From a virus, in IMG/VR virus record IMGVR_UViG_3300006735_000013, positions 62,001-126,000 of that record: a stretch of 64,000 nt of DNA; one strand, written 5' to 3'. The position numbers and the translations under genes were made by a program. Shown in pieces: positions 41,793 to 49,100 of the stretch (position 1 is its first letter; the number at the start of each line of letters is the position of its first letter). Below the pieces are notes generated by a model, which saw nothing but the letters and a program-made list of their open reading frames with translations, was not told where the DNA came from and did no database searches.

Positions 41793-42089
41793 TCAGTTAT
41801 AATCTATCTTGATTCCATGGTCATCAAAAACGGCGTCAAAGACGTAACTAACTAACGAGCCAAGACAACCAAGAAATAACCCTGTAACAAAAGAATAATC
41901 AAAAGTAAATAGTGTGGTAAAAGCGTTTACAGACCACAAAAATAATCCAACCCAAAAGCCGGTGCACATAGAACAAGAGAAGAGTTGCCCAAACCATCCG
42001 GATGTGGGCCTTATCTTTTCGAATATTTTACCGTAGACTAAAATTTGTGTCATACCAGCAGCAATAAGACTAAAATAGAGTAAGTGCAC
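41793..42089 (-). CDS. small membrane protein, DUF1360-like
   Basis: 98 residues with three likely membrane segments (LLYFSLIAAGMTQILVYG, FWVGLFLWSVNAFTTLF, FVTGLFLGCLGSLVSYVF). The motif GQLFSCSMCTGFWVG in the loop before the second segment matches the short Cys motif (SCxxCxGFwvG) of DUF1360 proteins in bacteria and T4-like phages. Role unknown. It starts on the last base of the upstream gene and may be translated with it. T4-type heads are built on the membrane at the portal, so a membrane protein next to portal and protease is worth noting, though no direct role is shown. Confidence 0.75.
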   Translation of the reverse strand: MHLLYFSLIAAGMTQILVYGKIFEKIRPTSGWFGQLFSCSMCTGFWVGLFLWSVNAFTTLFTFDYSFVTGLFLGCLGSLVSYVFDAVFDDHGIKIDYN

Positions 42090-42634
42090 TATTCCCCTTT
42101 TTCTTTTCGCTCTCTTACGAGAGAGTAATTGTACATAAACCCATATGGGCCGCGGGTGAAACCGTGTGATCCTTTCCGATCGGAATGAGGCACGTCACCT
42201 AATTCTGTGGAATCTTCCGCGGAAGGGGTAAGTAGTGCTGTCAGCCTATCATCTTCAATTTTGCCTGTCTTCTTGAAAAATGGCTTTTCTTGGTTTAGAT
42301 ATTCACTAATGACATATAAGCATGCTTGGATAGAGTCCACACCTGGAACCTTTGATTCTGGGATTTTGCCCTCTAGGGATCCGTGCACATTTCCCCCCCT
42401 AACAGATGAAACGTCAATGACGCCATGGCGCGAAAGGTACTGAAACATCCTATCTTGAGATTGATATGCTTTATCGCTCATGCCTTCTTTTGGGAACGAC
42501 ACGCACTTTTTCGCTTCGACTGAAAGGAATATGTCTATATCTTCGTGGTCGAAGATCAAGATATTTCCGTCCAACGTTCTTCTAGCTTTTAGGGAGATTC
42601 TGGGATCTCTTTCAATATCAACTGTTATTGTCAT
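42089..42634 (-). CDS. head-module protein of unknown function, 181 residues
   Basis: Not recognised. Mixed protein starting TITVDIERDPRISLKARRTLDGNILIFDHEDIDIFL, a strand-rich part, with an Arg/Gly-rich end (SHGFTRGPYGFMYNYSLVRERK). No signal or membrane segment. It overlaps the preceding gene by 17 bases and meets the DUF1360-like gene at one base. Position between portal and protease suggests a part in head assembly. Confidence 0.6.
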   Translation of the reverse strand: MTITVDIERDPRISLKARRTLDGNILIFDHEDIDIFLSVEAKKCVSFPKEGMSDKAYQSQDRMFQYLSRHGVIDVSSVRGGNVHGSLEGKIPESKVPGVDSIQACLYVISEYLNQEKPFFKKTGKIEDDRLTALLTPSAEDSTELGDVPHSDRKGSHGFTRGPYGFMYNYSLVRERKEKGE

Positions 42635-43457
42635 CTTCTGATATCTCTTCTAGTAGGTCTTGCGTTTTAAGTACAACCTCAATCAGATCGAGATCCACTT
42701 CCTTTTCTTTGTACGATTCAAGTATAGAGTATACCTTATCTATTTTGATTTTTAAATCATTATCGCTTATAATATCTTCATCACTTTTACACTCTAAAAG
42801 TTGATCTTTGAGTGTGCTAACTTCTTCATTTAGGTAATACTTTAGCTCTATGCCATTGTCAGAAAAAGAAGATATATATTTTTGCAGAAGGCTTCTCTGG
42901 TTTTCGCTCAGTTTGCTTGAATATTCTTCGTTAAATTTACTTACAAACGTACCATAAATAATATTATCCATGGGCTGTTGCTCTTCTTTGATTGCTTCAC
43001 AAGACTCAGACATTTGCTCTATGATATTCTCTTCTAATAGGACTCTGTCTTTTACTGGAAGTGTTTCTTGAAATATAGAATAAACAGTGGCTATATTCTT
43101 ATAGTTTGGCACAAAGGTGTTATAGAGATCTTTAGAGAGCGTTTTGTTTATCTTGTTTATAAGTGCTGACTGTTCTCGGAAGATGTTCTTCTTATCTAGG
43201 ACTTGATAATTTTTCTTTGCCTCAACAACAATCTTTTCTGCTAGACGCTTCTCTATATCCCTTGTTTCGTAAACGCTTTTGTACAAGCCAAGCTCTTTGT
43301 TCAACTCGGTTCCTTTTGCAAAGTGCTCCTTCATAATTGATACAATCTTCATTTGTTTGTTTTTATTGTTCTTTACAATACATTTAGTCAACTCTCGGAC
43401 GAGGGCTTCATAAACAAATGCTGTATTTCTCTTTTTATTGTGTTTTAGTCTCATCAC
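42618..43457 (-). CDS. head-module protein of unknown function, 279 residues
   Basis: Not recognised. Nearly all helical, Lys/Glu/Asn-rich. It starts MMRLKHNKKRNTAFVYEALVRELTKCIVKNN and ends with a very acidic tail (LLEEISEDDNNS). It begins inside the end of the portal gene (23-base overlap). Proteins with the KRNTAFVYEALVREL type of start follow the portal gene in several T4-like marine phages as I recall; a core/scaffold role is possible but unproven. Confidence 0.6.
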   Translation of the reverse strand: MMRLKHNKKRNTAFVYEALVRELTKCIVKNNKNKQMKIVSIMKEHFAKGTELNKELGLYKSVYETRDIEKRLAEKIVVEAKKNYQVLDKKNIFREQSALINKINKTLSKDLYNTFVPNYKNIATVYSIFQETLPVKDRVLLEENIIEQMSESCEAIKEEQQPMDNIIYGTFVSKFNEEYSSKLSENQRSLLQKYISSFSDNGIELKYYLNEEVSTLKDQLLECKSDEDIISDNDLKIKIDKVYSILESYKEKEVDLDLIEVVLKTQDLLEEISEDDNNS

Positions 43458-45492
43458 TATCTTTCCTTGAATCTTTGTCTAGGTTTTCAAACAAAACTTT
43501 TAACTCTTCTTGGTTTTTTAGAAGCTTCTCTTCCTCCTCCCTAGAATAAATAGTCAACTTACTCTCATAAACGCCAGTACCTCTAACTAAGCTAGATAAT
43601 TCTGAGGCGCCTGGAAAGTTTTTTCTCTTTGTTCCAAACTCTGGATTTGCCGCTCTGGCCATATTCTTCCTTCTAGGGCCAGAGGATTCTCTTCTGTCTC
43701 CCCCGGACCAATTCATTCGGGGCTCGTACCATCCATGAGATTTCTCAGTGGTTGTTTTTACTTTACCACCATCCCTTTTCATTCTGTGGCCTTTGTCATC
43801 TCTCTTGCCAGGGGGCGCCGCCAATAAGTCCCCTTCCTCTGGGCCGGCTGGTGTGTCGCCGCCGGCTGCGTCAGCTGCGGCGCCTACGTCACCTCCTCCG
43901 AGATCACCCAAACCACCTCCTTCGTCCGGAGCGGCGCCTATTTCTGGCTCTTGGCCAACGGTACCTGTGCCACCTGCATCAGCGGCGCCGCCTAGATCGC
44001 CGCCTGGAGCAGTGGCTGCAGCTTGTTCTGCTTCTGCTGCAGTCTCTAGTGCTGCCTCAAACCTCCGATCATAGAACATCTCTCGACGGTTCCTGATAAA
44101 CTCTTCTTCCGATAAACCAAAAAGAGTCTTCGCGAGCCACTGTTTGGAGAAGAAGCCTTCCGTTGCAGAAGATGCTATATCAAATTTTGTTTTCCAGTGT
44201 TCAAGTTCTTGCATTTCTGCTATCTTCGAAGGGTTGTTGAGCTTCAGCTTGAAGCTAACCAAATCTTCCTCTCTGTAGCCTAGCGTGTACAAGTGTATTA
44301 TTCCAATTTTTTCCAATTCAGATAAGACAGATCTTTGTAACCTTTGTACTGTTCTCGCAAACCTAATATCTTTTTGAGCCAAGGTCGTCTTATCCTCGGC
44401 GGCTTTTTCCGCGTCGGAAGTTAGATAAGATGCTGGAATCTTGAGTGCAGAGAACAGCTTGTCTCTCAAGTACTTTACATCGTCAATGTCGCCAGTATAC
44501 TTTCCGCCGGCCAATGGTTCTATCTTTGTGCCACTCTGACCACCACGAACAGGAATAAAATAATCTTCTTCAACTGAAAGTGGGTTGTACCTCAAATCTA
44601 CGCGTCCAGTGTCTGGGTCGACTACTTGATTCCTTTTCATCTGCGTCATCGCTTTCTGCATGTACTGTTCTATATCTTGTGGCGGTATGGCCCCGACGTC
44701 GATATAAAACACCCTTCTTTCTGGTGATCTGACTATTCTATATGCCATCATCGCATCTTCGATCAATGTCAGTTGGCGCCAGATGCGGCGTGAGGGTTCT
44801 AGGACCGATGTTCCATATGGGCTATACTTGTCGTTGCCAAGAACACGGAAGTGCCCTATTTGCCAATTTTCAAATGTCAAGCCGGCTGAGTTCCACTGAT
44901 ATTGTATGTAATTAGGGTTCTTCTTGTCTTCGCCTTCCAATCTTTCGACCTCTGCCGTAGGCAATCCGATGACACTAGTGATGCCAATAGACTGGTCTAT
45001 ATCTAGATATAGGAAATAATCCCCATACTTGCACATCGCGCGACACCAGGAGAAGAGGTTGTATTCTACGTTTATAACGTCATAATATAGCGACTCAAGT
45101 AACAGCTTTATCTCTTCATTCTCACACTTTACGGAAAGTACCTTTTGGAGATCACTGTGTGTGGTCATTTCATCTGCATAGATATCAAGGGCTGAGGCTA
45201 TTTCTGGTGTGTACTCCATTTGGTCGAAGTCTACATACCTCTCAGCTCTTGCTTGGCTGGCCATGGCCTGGGCTTGTAAATTATCATAAGGGTTGTATGC
45301 TGTCTTTTTAAAATCTTTTCCCGAAGCTGACGTGAATTTACCAGAGTACTTGTCTAAGTCTATCCTTCGAAGTCTATGGTTTGTTTGAGTCCTATAATTG
45401 ACGAGTGGGCCTGATAATAGCCTTGTTAACCTTCGAAACAATAAACTTTGGGAGTTACGAGGGTTATTTTTTATCTTCTTTTCTTTAGCCAT
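43435..45492 (-). CDS. portal vertex protein, T4 gp20-like
   Basis: 685 residues. Dodecameric portal through which DNA enters the head. Conserved segments: MEYTPEIASALDIYADEMTTHS near 90, LFSWCRAMCKYGDYFLYLDI, GHFRVLGNDKYSPYGTSVLEPSRRIWRQLTLIEDAMMAYRIVRSPERRVFYIDVGAIPP in the middle, and the stem/crown part FIPVRGGQSGTKIEPLAGGKYTGDIDDVKYLRDKLFSALKIP. Residues about 480-560 are a Gly/Ala/Asp-rich low-complexity insertion (GDLGGAADAGGTG, GGLGDLGGGDVGAAADAAGG), absent from T4 gp20 to my knowledge, followed by a basic stretch. It is followed by overlapping head genes. Confidence 0.95.
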   Translation of the reverse strand: MAKEKKIKNNPRNSQSLLFRRLTRLLSGPLVNYRTQTNHRLRRIDLDKYSGKFTSASGKDFKKTAYNPYDNLQAQAMASQARAERYVDFDQMEYTPEIASALDIYADEMTTHSDLQKVLSVKCENEEIKLLLESLYYDVINVEYNLFSWCRAMCKYGDYFLYLDIDQSIGITSVIGLPTAEVERLEGEDKKNPNYIQYQWNSAGLTFENWQIGHFRVLGNDKYSPYGTSVLEPSRRIWRQLTLIEDAMMAYRIVRSPERRVFYIDVGAIPPQDIEQYMQKAMTQMKRNQVVDPDTGRVDLRYNPLSVEEDYFIPVRGGQSGTKIEPLAGGKYTGDIDDVKYLRDKLFSALKIPASYLTSDAEKAAEDKTTLAQKDIRFARTVQRLQRSVLSELEKIGIIHLYTLGYREEDLVSFKLKLNNPSKIAEMQELEHWKTKFDIASSATEGFFSKQWLAKTLFGLSEEEFIRNRREMFYDRRFEAALETAAEAEQAAATAPGGDLGGAADAGGTGTVGQEPEIGAAPDEGGGLGDLGGGDVGAAADAAGGDTPAGPEEGDLLAAPPGKRDDKGHRMKRDGGKVKTTTEKSHGWYEPRMNWSGGDRRESSGPRRKNMARAANPEFGTKRKNFPGASELSSLVRGTGVYESKLTIYSREEEEKLLKNQEELKVLFENLDKDSRKDSDETKTQ

Positions 45493-45495
45493 TTT

Positions 45496-47082
45496 CTATC
45501 CCTTGAACAGCCATGGAAACTGCTCTAATGCACTGGAGTGCTTTTTCATGCTTTCTTGAAATTTCTTGTTATTTGTGCCTATCATTCCATTTATCCTAGT
45601 GTCTATATGGTTAGCCTTTCTTGTTATAGCGCCTAGAAAGGCCTTATTATATTCCATATCTTTTTTGTTAGTATCCAACACCGTGTCCAGAACCCAGCAC
45701 CCAACGGCGCAGGCCATTATTAAATCATCGTTGTAAGATCTCATAGCTTCGGCGCGACCGTGATTCCAAACAAAAGTTTTCATCTCGCTCAATAGTCGAG
45801 AAGAATATATCTTAATTAGATTGTTTCTTATAAATTCTTCCATCTTTGCTATAATCAACGGCCTAGTCTTAGAGGTCATAGAGAAACCAGCTACAGCATT
45901 GCTCATATTTTCCGCTCGGTATTCTTCTACAAATTCGTGAGTTGATTTTATAGAAAAATAAAGATTGGGATATTGGCTTTCTCTCAACTTGTCTAGCACT
46001 GCGAAACCCACTGCATTATTTTCTACGACCAATAATGCGTTTCCATATTCTAACCCAATATCATATAAAATTTTAGAAAAAACATCTGGAGTGCATTTTC
46101 CTTTATATTCTGCTACAATCTCCATATTACTTGCCTTGAATACTAGGGCAGAAGAGTAGTCTTTTCCATCTCCGCGCGCGACATCAGCTGATATGAAGTA
46201 TTCCTCGCCCTCTTCTCTACCCTGCCATATCCACAAGTTCCTATCAAAGCCTGTTTTGTACTTTGGTTCCGTACACATATTAAGATATGTCTCTAGGTCT
46301 TCCGGCGAGAATACAGTCTCTCCAGACATATTAAAGTTACACTCAAGCTCTTGAGCTATTTCGCGGCGCGACATGTTTCGAGTTTCTTTTTCAAACCATT
46401 CTTGGTCGCGGTCGGGATGTACGCCCCAAGGTAGAACCACTGGGTGGAAATCATTCGTACCCGAGTCGGCCTCAGTGTATATCTTGTGAAACCAGTTACC
46501 GACGCCATTTGGAGTAGATAGTGCGATGCAGCGGCCGCCAGTAGATAATGTAGGGTACAGACCCATCCACAGCTCATCAAGACCTTCGACGTGTGCTGCT
46601 TCGTCAATAACAAGAAGAGATAGCGCCTCGGAGCGGCCGGCATCTCCGGAAGTGGAGCTTGCTTTTATTTGCGATCCATTTGAGAGTACAAAGCTTGTTC
46701 TATTGTCTATGTCTACGTTAGATATTCTCAGCCACTCTGGTAAGTTTCTTATAATTGCTTTCACTTTCTTTACTAAATTTGCCGCTGTATTGAATTTGGT
46801 GGCAATAACCAGGACATTCTTTTCTCTATGAAACATCATCAGCCAAGCTACATAAGCGGCTGTAATTGTAGATATTCCCAACTGTCGAGCCTTGAGAATC
46901 ACATTGAAGCGATAGTCTTCAAAGTCTTCTAGTAAGTCTTTTTGAAAATTGTAAAGATGAAAAGGTATTAGACCGCGTTGAGGATGTGTTATTTTTGCAT
47001 AGGTATTGATGAAATAATCGGGCGTCTTTCCACACTTGACTATCTCTTTCATTATTTCCTTCTTAGATAAGGAAAAAGACAT
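45496..47082 (-). CDS. terminase large subunit, T4 gp17-like
   Basis: 528 residues. DNA-packaging ATPase and nuclease. Seen: adenine-binding YNFQKDLLEDF; Walker A-like KARQLGIST at 64-72; Walker B LLVIDEAAH near 160; and coupling motif ALSTPNG. A C-terminal RNase H-like nuclease has SADVARGDGKDYS and LLVVENNAVG with the acidic residues, ending at NDDLIMACA. The overall order equals gp17. It starts 1 base after the preceding gene stop and is followed by the portal gene. Confidence 0.96.
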   Translation of the reverse strand: MSFSLSKKEIMKEIVKCGKTPDYFINTYAKITHPQRGLIPFHLYNFQKDLLEDFEDYRFNVILKARQLGISTITAAYVAWLMMFHREKNVLVIATKFNTAANLVKKVKAIIRNLPEWLRISNVDIDNRTSFVLSNGSQIKASSTSGDAGRSEALSLLVIDEAAHVEGLDELWMGLYPTLSTGGRCIALSTPNGVGNWFHKIYTEADSGTNDFHPVVLPWGVHPDRDQEWFEKETRNMSRREIAQELECNFNMSGETVFSPEDLETYLNMCTEPKYKTGFDRNLWIWQGREEGEEYFISADVARGDGKDYSSALVFKASNMEIVAEYKGKCTPDVFSKILYDIGLEYGNALLVVENNAVGFAVLDKLRESQYPNLYFSIKSTHEFVEEYRAENMSNAVAGFSMTSKTRPLIIAKMEEFIRNNLIKIYSSRLLSEMKTFVWNHGRAEAMRSYNDDLIMACAVGCWVLDTVLDTNKKDMEYNKAFLGAITRKANHIDTRINGMIGTNNKKFQESMKKHSSALEQFPWLFKG

Positions 47083-47083
47083 A

Positions 47084-47599
47084 CTAGCTCTTTATTTTTT
47101 CGTTTGATGGACGTTTGCCGCCAAGCCCACTCAGTGCCACCATCTTTTCATATGCCGGATCTATTTCCCTTTCAGGCTCAACCGGGATTCCTCCGATCTT
47201 ATAACATTTATGAACCTTAACGCTGCAGCGGATTCTAGAAATATATTCCACTAAGACATCCACTTCACTTGGGTCAGAAAGAGATAGGGATCCTTTTGTC
47301 ACTTTTCCAAATTCTTTTTGTATAAAAGATTTTACCTTTTCCACCATTGACTCCATTTCAGATTCAAAGCCATTTGAGTGGACCTCTTTTAGTGGAATCT
47401 CGCTGTGATATTTGATATGTAGGCGATTGCCCGATACGTATGCACCGAAACCATCCATGATTCGATGATCCAAAAGGGGATTCCCCTCCTCCCTTCTTAG
47501 ACCGATTTTTACTGGTTCACCTTTTTCGTCTTGGGCACCATCATAAGAATTAGCAATTACTTGCGAGATTCCATTAATAATTTCTAAAGTTGTAGCCAT
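47084..47599 (-). CDS. protein of unknown function upstream of terminase, 171 residues
   Basis: Not recognised. Starts MATTLEIINGISQVIANSYDGAQDEKGEPVKIGLRREEGNPLLDHRIMDGFGAYVSGNRLHIKYHSEIPL, a mixed fold, with a C-terminal IRCSVKVHKCYKIGG strand pair. The gene is next to the large terminase, where T4 has gp16 (small terminase), but there is no helix-turn-helix or coiled coil of the gp16 type. In my reading it is of a kind that accompanies marine T4-like phages. A packaging role is only inferred. Confidence 0.6.
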   Translation of the reverse strand: MATTLEIINGISQVIANSYDGAQDEKGEPVKIGLRREEGNPLLDHRIMDGFGAYVSGNRLHIKYHSEIPLKEVHSNGFESEMESMVEKVKSFIQKEFGKVTKGSLSLSDPSEVDVLVEYISRIRCSVKVHKCYKIGGIPVEPEREIDPAYEKMVALSGLGGKRPSNEKIKS

Positions 47600-47617
47600 T
47601 TGTTTTTTACCTCAAAT

Positions 47618-47627
47618 ATAAATAGTC
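47618..47627 (-). promoter_or_regulatory. CTATTTA motif before the packaging gene cluster
   Basis: Minus strand GACTATTTAT, 19 bases before the ATG of the gene preceding terminase, in a 42-base gap. Same family as the sites at 39960 and 57972 but close to the gene. Confidence 0.3.
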
Positions 47628-47641
47628 TATAATATAAGTAG

Positions 47642-48016
47642 TTACTTATTTGGTCTCCATCCAGTTTTCCACCTATCCTCGCGATCTTCGACATACTGTA
47701 TATAACAATCAAAACAGCACCCAAACTTAAACATATAGATATCGTCGTCTGACCTGAATGAATACTTATCGCAAACTGGGCAGGAGCGATCTTGGTTAGT
47801 CTTGTTCTTTTTTTGTTTTATGGTAAATCCGGAAGCGGACAGCAATTGCTCTTTCTCTTGGCCGTCGGTTTTTGAATAAAATTTCTTTAGGTCTTCAAGG
47901 TACTTCTCTTCCTTTTCTGTAGACCAAGAACTCTTGGGGTTCTTTATAGCATCTAAGCCATATTTATCTTTTATGGCTTTCTCGTATTTTGCAATCTTGT
48001 CATAGTCTTTGTTCAT
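47642..48016 (-). CDS. zinc-ribbon-like small protein, 124 residues
   Basis: The start is ATG at 48016, overlapping the TGA of the preceding gene (ATGA); the longer open frame is a shadow. Helical, charged N-terminal two thirds (DYDKIAKYEKAIKDKYGLDAIKNPKSSWSTEKEEKYLEDLKKFY) precede a C-terminal part with CPVCDKYSF and CCFDCYIQYVEDREDRWKTGWRPNK. Two CxxC-type pairs make a likely zinc ribbon. No known function. It is conserved in layout near terminase genes of related phages as far as I recall, so it may serve packaging or transcription. Confidence 0.65.
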   Translation of the reverse strand: MNKDYDKIAKYEKAIKDKYGLDAIKNPKSSWSTEKEEKYLEDLKKFYSKTDGQEKEQLLSASGFTIKQKKNKTNQDRSCPVCDKYSFRSDDDIYMFKFGCCFDCYIQYVEDREDRWKTGWRPNK

Positions 48017-48498
48017 TTTATTGCAAAAAAGATAGCCACAACAGTCAGGGCGCCAGAGACAAAGCCGCCGGTGGCCCACCAAACGCTGTAATCGTTTGGT
48101 CTTTTGAGGGCCGTGGACGTCAACCTCTCTATTTCGTGGTCTTTTATAATATTTATCTCTTTGTGTTTTTGTCGAAGTGAATCGATACTCGCAGTGAGGC
48201 GCCCAATGTCAAATTCATATTTTGCCTTCTGCTTTTCGAGCCGGTACATGATGTCTAATTCACACTCAGCTTTGGCTCGAGCTGGGGCTGTAATCAAGAT
48301 TGCATTTGCGTCAATATCGTAACAAAACGCTGGTCCTGGATCCAAACCCAGCCTTCTCAACAGATCTACGTCTCCGTCATCTACATAAGTAAATGAAGCT
48401 GGTGGCAGGATTAGGTCTCCTATTTGTGGATCGGCCGCTGCAGCCTGGGGATTTACCATGCAAAAGGCCAACAAAAGTGATAAAAACTTACTTAACAT
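48013..48498 (-). CDS. exported coiled-coil protein with C-terminal membrane segment (spanin-like?)
   Basis: 161 residues. An N-terminal signal peptide (LSKFLSLLLAFCMVNPQAAAADP, likely cut after AAAA), then a globular piece with two Cys. A coiled coil follows from about 80 to 130 (ECELDIMYRLEKQKAKYEFDIGRLTASIDSLRQKHKE), and then a C-terminal membrane segment (WWATGGFVSGALTVVAIFFAI). This layout, outer part then coiled coil then inner-membrane anchor, recalls unimolecular spanins that fuse the membranes at lysis. However, there is no clean lipobox (the Cys at 13 follows Phe). It overlaps the next upstream membrane protein gene by 11 bases. Confidence 0.6.
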   Translation of the reverse strand: MLSKFLSLLLAFCMVNPQAAAADPQIGDLILPPASFTYVDDGDVDLLRRLGLDPGPAFCYDIDANAILITAPARAKAECELDIMYRLEKQKAKYEFDIGRLTASIDSLRQKHKEINIIKDHEIERLTSTALKRPNDYSVWWATGGFVSGALTVVAIFFAIK

Positions 48499-48913
48499 AT
48501 TTTATACCAAATTCCTCTTCTATTCTTTTTATAATTTCATCCGGCTTTTTTCTTGTCTTTATTATAACATCTTTTACTTTTTCTTTTTGCAATTCTGTTA
48601 GTTTTTTTTGCTTTTCTTTGAAGGCCTCATCTAGTGCAGATACTGTACTCTCATATTCTCTAATAAGGTCCTCCCTTTTTAGGATCTCATCTTTGTGTAG
48701 TCTGTTTATAGTTTCAACTTGTTTTTTGTAGGAGTCTTTTTTCGTGCTTAGGACTTCTATAATCGCGTCTGTGTTTCTCCTCGAAAAGAGGTAAACAATT
48801 ATTGACCACAAAATTATTGCTGGAAAATACCAGTAGGTCTTTATCCAGGCCCAAAATTTAGAAAAAAGAGCCTTGACTGCTAGAATACTCACTGCTTTGG
48901 CCCGTGCCGCCAT
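48488..48913 (-). CDS. membrane-anchored coiled-coil protein (i-spanin-like?)
   Basis: About 141 residues. One N-terminal membrane segment (YWYFPAIILWSIIVYLF) is followed by Arg/Arg and a long charged coiled coil of roughly 90 residues (KKDSYKKQVETINRLHKDEILKREDLIREYESTVSALDEAF). This type II layout is that of Rz/i-spanins. The start is not certain: ATG at 48913, or GTG at 48892 overlapping the upstream TGA (GTGA), neither with a good ribosome site. The neighbours are a holin-like protein upstream and a second coiled-coil membrane protein downstream. No endolysin is seen nearby, so the lysis role remains inference. Confidence 0.6.
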   Translation of the reverse strand: MAARAKAVSILAVKALFSKFWAWIKTYWYFPAIILWSIIVYLFSRRNTDAIIEVLSTKKDSYKKQVETINRLHKDEILKREDLIREYESTVSALDEAFKEKQKKLTELQKEKVKDVIIKTRKKPDEIIKRIEEEFGIKYVK

Positions 48914-49089
48914 TGAGTCGCGAGATCTACGAGGGCTTGGGAACCAATATAAGCTAGTGTCACTGCGACCCAATCACTACTGGTAACCATCCCATACACA
49001 CAAAGTCCTGTCGCCGTCAACCAGGCTAAAAATTTACGAGATATAAATCTCTCTGTATATTTATCTGTAAATGCTTTTATTGCTGTCAT
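48889..49089 (-). CDS. small two-segment membrane protein, holin-like
   Basis: 66 residues from the ATG at 49089, which has AGGAGG 8 bases upstream; the longer frame to 49161 lies in the gp46 gene end. Two hydrophobic segments (FLAWLTATGLCVYGMV and WVAVTLAYIGSQALVDLA) with a basic N-terminus and a basic, short C-terminus. This is the layout of many small phage holins, and the pattern WVAVTLAYIGsQAxVD is familiar from phage holin-like proteins. If so it would make holes at the time of lysis. Followed by two coiled-coil membrane proteins that could be spanins. Confidence 0.65.
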   Translation of the reverse strand: MTAIKAFTDKYTERFISRKFLAWLTATGLCVYGMVTSSDWVAVTLAYIGSQALVDLATQWRHGPKQ

Positions 49090-49100
49090 TATCAATCCTC

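Noticed and set aside
43748-44096. Two plus-strand frames, Pro/Ala- and Arg/Leu-rich
   Set aside because: Complement of the Gly/Ala tract in the portal gene.
47084-47599. Small terminase subunit gp16
   Set aside because: The place fits but there is no DNA-binding helix-turn-helix or coiled coil of gp16 type; left as unknown.
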